The notes beneath the pieces were generated by a model that had not been told where the DNA came from, did no database searches, and saw only the letters and a list, made by a program, of their open reading frames with translations. Shown piece by piece: positions 14,735 through 24,247 of a stretch of DNA of 64,000 bases. A program made the position numbers and the translations under genes. The first letter of the stretch is position 1, and the number at the start of each line of letters is the position of its first letter. Source of the DNA: Deltaproteobacteria bacterium (GTDB taxonomy: Bacteria > Desulfobacterota > Desulfuromonadia > Desulfuromonadales > JAAYDE01); NCBI GenBank assembly GCA_016934985.1, contig JAFGRU010000014.1, forward strand, positions 1 to 64,000, written 5' to 3'.

Positions 14735-15391
14735 TCAATCCTCTGAATCAAAATCGATGTTGGGGTAATGAGCCTTTCGGCATTCCGGGCAGATACCGTG
14801 ACTGAAGCGGGCATCGGAATAACGTTCGATATAATCCTCAAGGCGGTCCCAGGCTTCGTCATCCTTGCGGATTTTATGACAGTGCATGCAGATGGGAATA
14901 ATTCCCTGCAGCATTTGTACATGAGCCAGGGCATGCTCCAGGTCTTCAATCTTTTCGGCGAGGTCGAGCTGAATAGTAACCATTCTCTCGGCGACACGAA
15001 TACGTGCCTGCAGTTCTTGGGTGTCGAAAGGTTTGGCGATATAATCGTCAGCCCCGGCGTTGAACCCTTCAACGGTGTCTTCAGGGGTGTTGCGGCCGGT
15101 CAGCATAATCACATAAATCGGGGTTGAAGATCTGAGTTGCCTGACTCTGCGACAGACCTCAAGACCATCGAGCCCCGGCATTTCCCAATCCAGCAAGACC
15201 ACCTTGGGAGCATCCTGCTGCTGTAAAGCATCCCAGGCTTCTGTACCGTTACTGACACTGACGACAGAATAACCCCATTTCACCAAAATTTTCTGATATA
15301 TCAAACGGGTGGCGGCATCATCATCAGCAATTAAAATTTTTATTTTCCTGTCGTTAGAGTCAGCCTTCAAGTTCATTTCCGGCAGCCCCAT
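14735..15391 (-). CDS. Response regulator with REC domain and C-terminal Cys4 module
   Basis: About 218 residues from the chosen start. The REC domain has the acidic pocket ILIADDD, the phospho-acceptor Asp in VVLLDWEMPG and the Lys in YIAKPFD. A coiled-coil follows, then a Cys-rich end: CMHCHKIRKDDEAWDRL and HGICPEC. The same C-terminal module occurs in the GAF protein at 43357-44061 and is frequent at the ends of signalling proteins in anaerobes; it may bind zinc or another metal. I prefer ATG 15391 (GGGAG, 8 nt spacing) over 15475. No kinase gene is adjacent. Confidence 0.85.
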   Translation of the reverse strand: MGLPEMNLKADSNDRKIKILIADDDAATRLIYQKILVKWGYSVVSVSNGTEAWDALQQQDAPKVVLLDWEMPGLDGLEVCRRVRQLRSSTPIYVIMLTGRNTPEDTVEGFNAGADDYIAKPFDTQELQARIRVAERMVTIQLDLAEKIEDLEHALAHVQMLQGIIPICMHCHKIRKDDEAWDRLEDYIERYSDARFSHGICPECRKAHYPNIDFDSED

Positions 15392-15832
15392 AGGCTGTGC
15401 TCCCTGTTGTCGTTCTTTTGCCAGGAAAAGAGGCCTTAAGCCATCCAAAGGTTTTTTCCTGAAACGAGAAATCATCCTGGCAATGCTAATAGTTTATCAT
15501 AAAAAGCCTCTCAGTTATGGGCCCAGAGGAAAGCCTAATAGGAAACAGGGAGGTGCCGCGCCTTTTCCATGCCATCCTTTGACCTTTAACAACGACGGGT
15601 ATGCTTGACGGAAAAAACGTCCCCTACCTTACAAAGAAAACAGTTCCATTGATTTTTTAAAAAAAGGATTTCTTCTTCTGGCATGACAGCCGTTCCTTCT
15701 CTCCCACAAAAAAATGTTTCCTGCTCATTTCAAAAATTTTGAAAAATTAGAGTATAATATTGATTAACTATAGAAATGTTAATCATCAGCACCACCTCTA
15801 TTTGTTTGAGAACGCATAATAAAGGAGGCGTG
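15392..15832. other. Intergenic region between divergent genes
   Basis: No gene is supported. A TATAAT hexamer at 15753-15758 could be the -10 box for the small gene at 15833, but no good -35 partner is present. Confidence 0.35.
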
Positions 15833-16120
15833 ATGTATTTTCAGGATTTCAATGCAGCTTTAGAAAAGCTTCGCCAGGAGGGCGGATTTATCAAACACCA
15901 TTTCGCTGCCGGAAAATTCGAGATATTTTGGGAAGTATCCCACAACATCGGCTGCCAAAGTGAACTGGATAATTTCATTACTACCTGTCATGCCTTGGCA
16001 AAAGGGGGACTGACGGAAAAAGACGTAAAAAAAGAGCTGAAAAAGCTCCATTTTAATATTCCCGGCTGGACCAGCGACACCCTGCGGGAAAAATACATCC
16101 ATATCGTCATGGAAGATTGA
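15833..16120 (+). CDS. Small hypothetical protein
   Basis: A 95-residue soluble, mildly basic protein. I do not recognise the family. It reads as mixed alpha/beta with a Lys-rich helix (DVKKELKKL) in the second half and a single Cys. The start ATG 15833 is well supported by AAAGGAGG four bases upstream; the longer frame from 15776 is not needed. It is not clearly co-transcribed with anything, as the next gene is convergent. Confidence 0.6.
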   Translation: MYFQDFNAALEKLRQEGGFIKHHFAAGKFEIFWEVSHNIGCQSELDNFITTCHALAKGGLTEKDVKKELKKLHFNIPGWTSDTLREKYIHIVMED

Positions 16121-16184
16121 ACCTGCTGTGTCAGTAGTGAATCAAGCTTTGGATAGAATCTTGGGAAAGGCTGCTAATAGTACG

Positions 16185-17771
16185 TTAAAGGCTGGCACGG
16201 CACCGGGTAAAATCCTGGAGCGGGAAAAAGCTAAAACGATTACGTCCCAGGCTTTTGGAATTGTAAACCGCTTTATCGGCGACCTCGATCAGAATATCGT
16301 GATGATCAACAACCAATTCAGGCTCAAATGTGGTGCCCCCGACACTGACCGTAACCCGAAGGGAACGCTCGCCTGGACCAATTTCCATATTTTCAATTCC
16401 CCTCCGAATCCGCTCCCCAAAAACCCTCAATCCGGCAGCATTCGTCTCAGGCAGAATAATAGCAAACTCTTCTCCTCCAAAACGCGCGAGGGCATCGGAG
16501 ACCCGCGTCACCTTTCTCATCTGCTGGGCAATTCCTTTTAAGACCTGATCCCCGATAAGATGTCCGTATGTGTCGTTGACCCTTTTGAAATAATCGATGT
16601 CAAAGAAAAGAAGGGAGAGGTAATGCGAATAACGTTTGGAGCGCTCCAACTCCTGAGCAAGAATTTCGTGAAAATGGCGATGATTGTAAAGCCCCGTCAG
16701 TCCGTCTTCCAACGCCAGGGTGCGAAGCTTTTCGTTGGCCTTCATCAATTCCGACGCCAAATTTTCCGACTGTTTTTTTGCCCGCTGTAAATCCACAACG
16801 ATCTGCTCATAAGAACAGTTCAGTTTACTTAACTCCTGATTGGCTTCCCGCAACATCTGGGAGAGAGGTCGTAAATCTTTGGCTGCGACCTCGAAAGTTG
16901 AAAGAATCTCGACGGATTTCTCAGCGATTGAGTCGAGGAGTCCTTCTATTTCCTGGGGCGAAAGATGAATGTTTGCCTGCAGCCATTTTTGAATTTTCGG
17001 CAACCGTTCAGAAGTATCCAACCCCCAGTAAAGCGAGGATAAACGATTGGAAAGGTTAATCACGGAAATTCTGTCCTTCTCCTCCTCCGGACAGTCTTCA
17101 ACATCATGGTGATACTGAATGGGCAAATAAATACACTCAGGCAATCCCCATTTTTTGAGTAATGCAGCCCCTAATTCCTGATGGTCGAAACCAAATATTT
17201 TTCGTTCCAGGGCCTGTACATCCTCCCCATCCATTTTTGAGGCTTCCATTACGCGGATAAAATCTTCAGGCCGTGTCAAAAACATGACCAAATACCCGAT
17301 ATCCTGAAGAAGGGCACTTACAAAGGTGTCATCATTTTTTTTCTTTAACTTGGTGGCTACCTCTTCAGCCGCCACCGCATTGATTACCGACTGGCGCCAA
17401 AATTCTTCAAAATCAAAAGCACCACCGGTTATATTTTTGAGTTCACTGGCTACTACAAAGGAAAGAGCTATATTTTTCAGGGCATTGGAGCCTAGGACAG
17501 TCATGGCCATTTCCAGGCTGTCAACCTTTCGGGACAGACCGTACATGGAAGAATTGGCAACCTGAAGAATTTTTGAAGTCAAGGCAGGGTCGTTGGAAAC
17601 GATCCGGGCCAACTCACGAAGGGACCCCCGCTCCTTTTTTACCGAATCCAAGACCCGGACGGCGATGGCGGGTGGTGACGGCAAGATAATGGAGCTATTG
17701 AGAATTTTCTGAAGAGTATCTTTGCCGACATTTTTCTGGGGTTTTTCAATCGCTATGACTTTTCCGTTCAT
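16185..17771 (-). CDS. HDOD-GGDEF protein (probable diguanylate cyclase)
   Basis: A 528-residue cytoplasmic protein. The HDOD domain covers about residues 20-220 (LPSPPAIAVRVLDSV, IVSNDPALTSKILQVANSS, ALLQDIG, WGLPECIYLPIQYHH). A coiled-coil follows at about 310-350, then a GGDEF domain with DGLTGLYNHRHF, DIDYFKRVNDTYGH and an active GGEEF. An RVSD sequence five residues before GGEEF is a canonical RxxD inhibitory site. It should make c-di-GMP with product feedback, gated by the HDOD domain. It appears monocistronic. Confidence 0.88.
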   Translation of the reverse strand: MNGKVIAIEKPQKNVGKDTLQKILNSSIILPSPPAIAVRVLDSVKKERGSLRELARIVSNDPALTSKILQVANSSMYGLSRKVDSLEMAMTVLGSNALKNIALSFVVASELKNITGGAFDFEEFWRQSVINAVAAEEVATKLKKKNDDTFVSALLQDIGYLVMFLTRPEDFIRVMEASKMDGEDVQALERKIFGFDHQELGAALLKKWGLPECIYLPIQYHHDVEDCPEEEKDRISVINLSNRLSSLYWGLDTSERLPKIQKWLQANIHLSPQEIEGLLDSIAEKSVEILSTFEVAAKDLRPLSQMLREANQELSKLNCSYEQIVVDLQRAKKQSENLASELMKANEKLRTLALEDGLTGLYNHRHFHEILAQELERSKRYSHYLSLLFFDIDYFKRVNDTYGHLIGDQVLKGIAQQMRKVTRVSDALARFGGEEFAIILPETNAAGLRVFGERIRRGIENMEIGPGERSLRVTVSVGGTTFEPELVVDHHDILIEVADKAVYNSKSLGRNRFSFFPLQDFTRCRASL

Positions 17772-18224
17772 CTATCCCTCTAAAAATATTTCATTTTTAT
17801 AAAAACAACTTTTGCAGACGACAATCGTTTTTCCATTGACCATGAAACGGTTTGGAGCAACCCAGAAGGGCCAATAATCTCCGGACTTGACTAATTGGTC
17901 GCATGAAAGTTTCGTGCCGGTTTTTTATTGTATTTTTTCAGAAATTTTTTTTAGAGGAAAAGTTGTTATTATCTTGGTTCACAAGGCCAAAAAGCCCTAT
18001 TCCTATGCTTAATAAGACCAACTCAACAATTGGAATAATTGTATGGCAACTGAATTGCCTGGGAAGTGATAATCAGCGAAGGAGACAAACAGGGGGATAA
18101 TCCCCCTTTCAATTCGCTAAAAAACATTGCAACTGGGTAAATTTTAGCCAGAAAGGGCTTAGCTGCGATCTTACATTTGTAAAAACGTTGGACTGATTCA
18201 GTCCTATGACAGGCAAAGTCCCCA
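17772..18224. other. Intergenic region
   Basis: About 450 bp with only short shadow ORFs. It holds the promoter of the HDOD-GGDEF gene and the 3' end of the next minus-strand gene. I see no riboswitch or strong hairpin. Confidence 0.4.
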
Positions 18225-19277
18225 TTACAGCGCCGTTTTTGAAACATCTTTCTGAAACAAAAAGCGAAAAAACGTTTTTTCCGGCATTTGATGGACCATT
18301 TTCCCAAGCAAAAACACCACAGCCAGGGAAAAAACCAACCTGGCCCATAAAATACCGCTTAGATGCCCTCCTAAAACCATCATGACCAGGGTATCCTCGA
18401 CAATGCTGTGACAAAGGCCCATTAAGGCAAGAGAAATAAAAACATCTTTACAGCCAAGCCTTCCGGATCGGGCTTCCTGAATAATAAGAGCACCGCCATA
18501 ACTGAGACCGAGGCTCATACCGACAACCGTAATGGGTGCGGCCTTGGGACTCATCCCAAGGGCCCTGAGAAGAGGCTCCGTACTCCGGTTAATCATCTCC
18601 ATGATGCCAAAGTGCTCAAGTATTCGCATGACCGCAAGTAAAAGCAGGATAATTAAAAAAATGTAGAACATATTGCGGATTTCCTCAGCCACCCAACCAC
18701 CCCAGGAAGAATCACGGGAAGCCAGGGTGAAAAAAGTTTGATTGGCCTCCTGGAGCCAATTCCCCAACCCATAAACGACATGCAGAGCCCAACCCAAAAA
18801 AAGGGCGGCGGCAATTCTAAGGGACACCATGACGAGGGCCTTCGAACCCGCTTTGTGGGCTATCTTAATTTCCACAGGTAAGGCATGCGCTATCAGCATC
18901 ACCGTCGTTAGAATCGTTACCTGGGCAACAGTCAGCCCTGCTTCGGGAGCGACCGCTGCAAAAACAATCATTCCGGCATAGAGATTGGTCAGCATGGCTG
19001 TCCCCCAAACCAGTCCCATGCTGCCCGGTAGCCCGATCATTTCCATAACCGGCCCGAGAAGCTCGCCGATAACCACGGTAGCACCAAAATCATTTAACAC
19101 TTTAGTCAGGATACTGATAGGAATGGTGATCCTGAATAAAACGAAGCTGGTGCGAAACGCATCGCAAAAAAGAGTTTTCAGTTTCGAGAAAAACAACTTC
19201 AATCCATGAGATAAATTGAGGGGTGCTTGTCGCCATTTCTGCCAAGGGACAAGCCGATGATAGAAAACCATTCCCAA
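18225..19277 (-). CDS. Gate-domain (nucleoside recognition) membrane protein
   Basis: About 350 residues with around nine membrane segments and two Gate-like halves: FRITIPISILTKVLNDFG with LPGSMGLVWGTAMLTN in the first half, and MSLGLSYGGALIIQEAR with GLCHSIVEDTLVMMVLGG in the second. This family, related to SpmA/SpmB and YjiH, is of uncertain substrate. It is flanked by non-coding DNA on both sides, so probably monocistronic. The start at 19277 has no strong ribosome site, so a slightly later start is possible. Confidence 0.72.
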   Translation of the reverse strand: MGMVFYHRLVPWQKWRQAPLNLSHGLKLFFSKLKTLFCDAFRTSFVLFRITIPISILTKVLNDFGATVVIGELLGPVMEMIGLPGSMGLVWGTAMLTNLYAGMIVFAAVAPEAGLTVAQVTILTTVMLIAHALPVEIKIAHKAGSKALVMVSLRIAAALFLGWALHVVYGLGNWLQEANQTFFTLASRDSSWGGWVAEEIRNMFYIFLIILLLLAVMRILEHFGIMEMINRSTEPLLRALGMSPKAAPITVVGMSLGLSYGGALIIQEARSGRLGCKDVFISLALMGLCHSIVEDTLVMMVLGGHLSGILWARLVFSLAVVFLLGKMVHQMPEKTFFRFLFQKDVSKTAL

Positions 19278-19722
19278 TAAAGATACTGTTTTCTATTGTC
19301 AGAAAAGCCTCGCCACGGCCGGGGCATTCATAGCAAAAAGCCATTGGCGAGAATAATCACAAAATAATTTCAATATGTCACCAAACTACCGGCCGGCAGC
19401 ACCAGCCTAAGAATCCTTTTTTCTTTACCATCGGATCAACCGCCAAAATATTTTATAACGCAATAATATTCCATGCCTTTTTTAGATCAATTAACTTTTT
19501 GTTCATTTTTATATTTTGTTCACTAAAATGGAACTTTCAATTTTTTCAGTACAAATTTGAACAGACTCTTCTAAACTCCCAATATTTCCCACCGAGGATT
19601 GCGTCACAGCAGGACAACGACTATAGTGTTCAGGATGATTTTTGACCAAGGCGCCATTTTGTCAAAATCTGTGGCCCGGGGCAACAATCTGCAACCGGCC
19701 CTGAAAAAATTCCCGAGGAAAC
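19278..19722. other. Divergent intergenic region upstream of mntP
   Basis: A 445-bp AT-rich gap between divergent genes. I looked for the yybP-ykoY manganese riboswitch expected upstream of mntP and did not find its conserved core. No gene is supported. Confidence 0.4.
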
Positions 19723-20301
19723 ATGTCAACCTTTAAGCTCCTTGTCATTGCCGTGGCCCTGGCCATGGACGCATTTGCTGTTTCAGTAGCTGTCGGCACC
19801 AGTCTGAAAAAAATTTCTTTTCGCCAGATTTTCCGCCTTTCCTGGCATTTCGGGTTTTTCCAGGCCGCTATGCCGGTTCTCGGGTGGTGCGCCGGCCTGA
19901 CGATCCGCGAGCAGATCGAACGCTACGATCACTGGATAGCCTTTGGCCTCCTCGCCTTTGCCGGCACCCATATGATTCGCGAAGCCTTTTCAAAAGAGGA
20001 AGAAAGCAAACATGGAAGAAAAGATCCGACCAAGGGGGCGACCTTGATTATGCTCTCCCTGGCCACCAGTATCGATGCCCTGGCTATCGGCCTGAGCCTT
20101 TCCCTGCTGAAAATCAGTATCTGGTACCCAGCCTTCTTTATTGGTATTGTCGCCGGCCTTTTCACCATGGCCGGGATGCATATCGGCAGCCGGCTTGGCT
20201 CCCTGACCAGAATCAGCCATTTCGGCGAGGTAACCGGTGGTATAGTTCTCTTTTTAATCGCTTTCAACATTCTCCACGAACATGGGGCACTGCCCTTTTA
20301 A
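19723..20301 (+). CDS. mntP: Manganese efflux pump MntP
   Basis: A 192-residue protein with six membrane helices in two repeats. It carries the family signatures AMDAFAVSVAVG in helix 1 and TSIDALAIGLSL in helix 4, whose Asp residues bind Mn2+. MntP exports Mn2+ (and possibly other divalent cations). The length is typical. A strong bidirectional terminator follows at 20365-20403. There is no visible Mn riboswitch. Confidence 0.92.
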   Translation: MSTFKLLVIAVALAMDAFAVSVAVGTSLKKISFRQIFRLSWHFGFFQAAMPVLGWCAGLTIREQIERYDHWIAFGLLAFAGTHMIREAFSKEEESKHGRKDPTKGATLIMLSLATSIDALAIGLSLSLLKISIWYPAFFIGIVAGLFTMAGMHIGSRLGSLTRISHFGEVTGGIVLFLIAFNILHEHGALPF

Positions 20302-20364
20302 CCCGGCTTTTTCATGATTGCTTAGTCATGGAAGCGTCAAGTGAACGCCATCTCAAACAACACC

Positions 20365-20403
20365 AACAGGAAAAGGACCCAGTTTTCGGGTCCTTTTCCT
20401 GTT
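20365..20403. terminator. Bidirectional terminator between mntP and the Usp gene
   Basis: A 16-bp perfect stem AACAGGAAAAGGACCC / GGGTCCTTTTCCTGTT with a 7-nt loop separates convergent genes and can act on both strands. Confidence 0.8.
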
Positions 20404-20431
20404 AACAACCTGACTATTTAAAGCTTCAATA

Positions 20432-20887
20432 TTATTTTTTCTTTTCCACCGGCGTTCGGACAGTTAATACCGGGACCGGAGATTTTCGAACCACTTTTTC
20501 AGCAGTGCTGCCAAACAGAACATGGTCGAGCCCGGTCCGCCCGTGGGTTCCGAGGACAATGAGGTCGGCCTGCACTTCTTCGGCTTTTTTTATAATTCCC
20601 GCGAAAGGCAGCCCCCGTTCGATAGATGCTTCATGCTTGTCATAACTCTTAAGGTAGGTCTCGCAAAAACGATCCATCATCTTCTGGGCTCCCTCCCGAA
20701 CCTCCTCTTCAAGCTTTTCAAATGAGATATGGGGGACGTAAAACCCATTGAGATCAGTAGGCTCACTGATAACATGAACAAGAACCAACAGGGCATCATA
20801 CTTTTGGGCCAGATTCAGGGCATATTCAAAGGCATGATTGGAATTCTCCGAAAAATCGGTTGCAAAGACTATTTTTTTAAAATCCAT
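20432..20887 (-). CDS. Universal stress protein (UspA family)
   Basis: A 151-residue UspA-type protein. IVFATDFSENSNHAF at the start and the ATP-binding signature GTHGRTGLDHVLFGSTAEKV near the C-terminus (G-2x-G-9x-GS) mark the nucleotide-binding subclass. Its ATG overlaps the response-regulator stop by one base (TGATG), so the two are translationally coupled. It is the last gene of the directon that begins at rlmN. Confidence 0.92.
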   Translation of the reverse strand: MDFKKIVFATDFSENSNHAFEYALNLAQKYDALLVLVHVISEPTDLNGFYVPHISFEKLEEEVREGAQKMMDRFCETYLKSYDKHEASIERGLPFAGIIKKAEEVQADLIVLGTHGRTGLDHVLFGSTAEKVVRKSPVPVLTVRTPVEKKK

Positions 20888-21315
20888 CAGCTTTCAACTC
20901 CTCCTGCAAAATCATTTTCATCGGGAAAACCGGGAACAATTTCTTCTTCAAGCCGGTCAATAACTTTCTTCAATTCATGAATTTTAAGAGGTTTTATGAG
21001 ATACTCAAAAGCGCCCTTGTTCATGGCATCAATATAGGAATCGAGACCACCGAAAGCAGTCATGAGAATAACGTTGATTTGAGGATAATCCCTCTTGATC
21101 CGCCTGAGGAAGGAAAGTCCGTCCATTTCAGGCATGCGAATATCACTGATTACCAACTGGGGGCTGTTTTCCTGAAGATATTGCAATCCTTCTTGGCCGT
21201 TTGCCACACAATCGACATGGTAACCTTCCCGGCTGAGAAGAGCCTTCAGGCCGAAACAGGAATTGCCCTCATCGTCAACGACAAGGATGGACTGGATTTT
21301 TTTCACCGTCTTCAC
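20887..21315 (-). CDS. Single-domain response regulator
   Basis: A 142-residue REC-only protein with ILVVDDE, phospho-Asp in LVISDIRMPEMDG, switch residues LMTAFG and Lys in YLIKPL. It has no output domain, so it probably works through protein contacts or a phosphorelay. It is directly coupled to the Usp gene and lies 55 nt from the PNP gene. Confidence 0.92.
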   Translation of the reverse strand: MKTVKKIQSILVVDDEGNSCFGLKALLSREGYHVDCVANGQEGLQYLQENSPQLVISDIRMPEMDGLSFLRRIKRDYPQINVILMTAFGGLDSYIDAMNKGAFEYLIKPLKIHELKKVIDRLEEEIVPGFPDENDFAGGVES

Positions 21316-21370
21316 TCTCCATTTTTTCCAGAAAGTGTAGCATTCAGCTTGAAGGTGTCAAGAAGAGAGG

Positions 21371-22204
21371 CTAATCCATCAGACCACACCATTGTCGAAG
21401 CAGACGGGTAACCAGGCACGAAAAATCATCCCGCTTGCGGAAGGCCTGTGCCAAAACTTCATCATGGTGTAGAGGGCCCTCCCCACGGCCCGCCGCTAAA
21501 TTGGCAATAAAGGAAAAAGCCGCGACTTCGAAGCCAAGATATTTGGCCATGATAGCCTCGGGGACACCGGACATGCAGACCGCATCGGCACCCAGGGAGG
21601 CCAGCATCCTGATTTCGGCAGGGGTTTCGTAAGAAGGCCCGAGAACTGCGGCGAGAACACCCTCTCGCAAAGAGATGCCATGACTTTCAGCGTAATGGCG
21701 AAGGGGCGGGAATAAGGTCCTGTCGTACAATCGGGCCAAATCGATAAAGGCCCCGGGCCGGCCCCGGAGAGGGTTGTCGCCCATCAGGTTGAGGTGGTCG
21801 CTGACAAACATGAGATGGCCCGGCTTGAGGGTCGGGTTTATCCCTCCGGCTGCGTTGGTAATCAGCAGTCGCCGACAGCCGAGAGCCCCGGCAAGACGAA
21901 CATTAACCGTGGCCTCCCAGGCACTCAGACCTTCGTAGAGATGATGGCGCCCGTAAAACAGGAGCAAACGGCGCCCCCCCAGGCAACAGAGATCCAGGCG
22001 CCCCTCGTGCCCCTGGACGGTTGTTCTCGGCAAAACAGCCAGTTCATCATAAGCAAAACTATGAAAAGTCTCCAGCTCGCCCGCAGGGAATCCGAGGCCG
22101 GAACCGAAAATAACGGCTGTATCGAAAGGCTGGTTCTCCGTACAACGCAACAGTTTCTTGACAGCGGCACTGAATTGTTTTTCGGAGTTCACCATATCAG
22201 CCAT
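21371..22204 (-). CDS. Purine nucleoside phosphorylase (trimeric, PNP/MTAP class)
   Basis: A 277-residue enzyme that cleaves purine nucleosides with phosphate. The N-terminal IFGSGLGFPAGEL loop binds phosphate, QGHEGRLDL and ITNAAGGINP follow, and the base-binding part reads GPSYETPAEIRML with CMSGVPEAI (usually GMSTVPE). The late Asn (SFIANLAAG) that contacts the purine is present. It overlaps the upstream REC gene by 16 nt if ATG 22204 is used; ATG 22195 is an alternative. It shares the directon with MtnP, another phosphorylase of the class. Confidence 0.88.
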   Translation of the reverse strand: MADMVNSEKQFSAAVKKLLRCTENQPFDTAVIFGSGLGFPAGELETFHSFAYDELAVLPRTTVQGHEGRLDLCCLGGRRLLLFYGRHHLYEGLSAWEATVNVRLAGALGCRRLLITNAAGGINPTLKPGHLMFVSDHLNLMGDNPLRGRPGAFIDLARLYDRTLFPPLRHYAESHGISLREGVLAAVLGPSYETPAEIRMLASLGADAVCMSGVPEAIMAKYLGFEVAAFSFIANLAAGRGEGPLHHDEVLAQAFRKRDDFSCLVTRLLRQWCGLMD

Positions 22205-22779
22205 GTTTTAACAAACTGCTGCAAAATTTCGGGAGTAAAAGATTTTTTGATGAAATCATTGGCCCCGATCTTTTTGGCTTCGACGGCATCCTCTTCCTTA
22301 TGATAGACCCCGCTCATGGCCAACAGACAGGTATTCTTGAGAGAAGGACTGGAACGGACCTCGCGGATAACGGCAAAACCGTTTTTTTGGGGGAGATGAA
22401 GGTCAAGCAGAACCACATCGGGCTCTTGGTTCTTAATGATTTCCAATGCCTCAATGCCATTGGAGGCAATCAGAAAGTCTGCCCGCAGAGGTTTGAGAAT
22501 GTCCAGGATCATCTCCCGGAAAAAAAGGGAATCGTCCACCACCAGGATCTTTTTAGCCGGGAGATGATCTGCGGTGGTAATTTGGGGTCCCAAAAGCGGG
22601 GTTGAGGAGGAAGCCACCGGCTGCGGCTCTGTTTTCTTCATATCTATGGGTTTGCACCGCTTTGAAAGCTTTTCAAAAGGGCATGAACAAGCTGGACATT
22701 CAACTCGCAGCATTTTCTGCGAAAGTTTCCAGTCATCAACTTCGTACCGAGTACGACACTTAGGGCACTGAACCTCCAT
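22189..22779 (-). CDS. Zinc-ribbon plus REC response regulator
   Basis: A 196-residue protein. The N-terminal zinc ribbon of the MJ0042 type has MEVQCPKCRTRYEVDD and VECPACSCPF. A short linker leads to a REC domain at about 75-196 with ILVVDDS, Asp in VVLLDLHLPQKNG and Lys in FIKKSF. Such fusions are common in Desulfuromonadales; the ribbon may mediate protein or nucleic-acid contacts. It has no output domain. Confidence 0.88.
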   Translation of the reverse strand: MEVQCPKCRTRYEVDDWKLSQKMLRVECPACSCPFEKLSKRCKPIDMKKTEPQPVASSSTPLLGPQITTADHLPAKKILVVDDSLFFREMILDILKPLRADFLIASNGIEALEIIKNQEPDVVLLDLHLPQKNGFAVIREVRSSPSLKNTCLLAMSGVYHKEEDAVEAKKIGANDFIKKSFTPEILQQFVKTWLIW

Positions 22780-22864
22780 TCAAATCCCTCTCGAATTTTC
22801 AAAAAGGCTTATATGTCAATCGCCGATATCACAGGACAAGTCCCTGTCGATTCAAAACCGTACA

Positions 22865-23632
22865 TCACTCATTTTCAGGAAGAACTTTCATAAGCTCGCC
22901 CGCCCGAACGGCTATTTCGCTTTCAGGGGTCAGTAGAATGACTTTTCTGAAAGATTCCCGCGCCTTGTTGAAATCCTTCGCTTTCATTTGTGTCAGGGCC
23001 AGTTGAAAATAGGCCGTTACATAGTTCGGGTTCAGGTCAATCGCTTTTTCGAAATTCTGCTGAGCGAGGGTCACTTTATCCTGGGCCAGAAACAACTCTC
23101 CCAGGCGGAAATAAGCGGGAGCAAAATTCCACTTTTTTTCAAGGGCTTTTTCATAATAAAGCTTGGCCTTCTGGTAATCCTGCTTTTTAAAGTGGGCAAA
23201 GCCGATACCAAGTAGAGCCTTTTCTGGCTGGTCGAAAAGGATGTTGTTGCTTGCCTCCTCGAAATATCTGATGGCTTTGTCCCATTCCCTCATATCCAGA
23301 TAAAGCGTTGCCAGATTGCTGGCAATTCGAGGCTCTTTCGGATCGATTTTCAAAGCCTTCAAATAATATTTTTCTGCTTCCGGATAAGCCTGCTTCAGCT
23401 GATAGGCCAAAGCAATTCCTTCCTGAATATCCAGCCGCCGGGCATCGAATTCTTCTGCTGTAAGAAACTCTTTAAGAGCATGAGTAAAGTTCTGCTCTTT
23501 CAGGTAGGAAATACCCAGCATGTAATGGGCCTCAGCCTCCTTGGTCTTGTCAACCTGTTGGACTGGGGCACAGGAAACCGCCAAAAAGGAGAAAGTCAAA
23601 ATCAAGGACACAAGCAAAGACAGCTTTTTCAT
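22865..23632 (-). CDS. TPR-repeat lipoprotein (PilF/Tgl-like)
   Basis: A 255-residue exported lipoprotein. The signal peptide ends in a lipobox (LAVSC, Cys21). Five to six tetratricopeptide repeats follow (for example AEAHYMLGISYLKEQNFTHA and AKLYYEKALEKKWNFAPAY). Size and architecture fit PilF/PilW/Tgl, the pilotins of type IV pilus secretins, but no pilus genes are near, so the role is unproven. Its start lies 18 nt from the stop of the upstream gene. Confidence 0.8.
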   Translation of the reverse strand: MKKLSLLVSLILTFSFLAVSCAPVQQVDKTKEAEAHYMLGISYLKEQNFTHALKEFLTAEEFDARRLDIQEGIALAYQLKQAYPEAEKYYLKALKIDPKEPRIASNLATLYLDMREWDKAIRYFEEASNNILFDQPEKALLGIGFAHFKKQDYQKAKLYYEKALEKKWNFAPAYFRLGELFLAQDKVTLAQQNFEKAIDLNPNYVTAYFQLALTQMKAKDFNKARESFRKVILLTPESEIAVRAGELMKVLPENE

Positions 23633-23650
23633 AAATCCCTTACAACCTTT

Positions 23651-24232
23651 CTAAAATGAAGCCAGAAGGCGGCCCACTTTTTGGCAAAGTTTCAACCTTT
23701 GAGTCCGGCATTTTTCATAGGGAGTCAACTCCAGCACCTCGGAATCAGACACTCCGTCTTCCTCCTCTCCCGACATTTTCTGTAAAACTTTCGGCGGTAC
23801 GGAATCGGAACCACCCGATTTTTTCTTTTTCCGCGCTTCCTTTGGTCGTGGAACCAAGCCCTTTTTCAGAGGGAAGCTTTCCCATTGTGCCCGGCTATCT
23901 TCGACGCCGAAGCTGTGAAGTTCCAGGTCTCCCATCATAAAACCCATGGCTTCAAAAAAGCCTAATCCTTCCTCGATGACGGGCCTGGCATCCTGAGGGG
24001 TAACACTCCCCTGATCCCAGGTATAAAACCCCAGGATATTTTCCTCTTGCAGATGAAAAGCCACGACAATTTCACATCGGTCCTCTACCTTGTAATAACA
24101 GAGAAAACCGGACGCCCGCTGGGATGTGTGACCGGGCAAAGCCACCTGCATATCGTTGGCGGACCGGTAAAGGGAGATGATGTCTTTGACTTCTATATCC
24201 AGCTTTTTAACTTCGGAATTATAAAGAAACAT
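23651..24232 (-). CDS. Conserved hypothetical protein of the rlmN-mtnP directon
   Basis: A 193-residue soluble protein. The N-terminal 120 residues look like a folded alpha/beta domain (GFLCYYKVEDRCEIVVAFHL, then EEGLGFFEAMGFMMGDL). The C-terminal part is charged and low in complexity (EARKKKKSGGSDS). I do not recognise a functional family. It sits between the sugar kinase (15 nt) and the TPR lipoprotein, so it is co-transcribed. Confidence 0.65.
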   Translation of the reverse strand: MFLYNSEVKKLDIEVKDIISLYRSANDMQVALPGHTSQRASGFLCYYKVEDRCEIVVAFHLQEENILGFYTWDQGSVTPQDARPVIEEGLGFFEAMGFMMGDLELHSFGVEDSRAQWESFPLKKGLVPRPKEARKKKKSGGSDSVPPKVLQKMSGEEEDGVSDSEVLELTPYEKCRTQRLKLCQKVGRLLASF

Positions 24233-24247
24233 CTTGTTTGCGCTCTC

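Noticed and set aside
19278-19722. A yybP-ykoY manganese riboswitch upstream of mntP
   Set aside because: The conserved core of that riboswitch could not be found on the plus strand before the gene.
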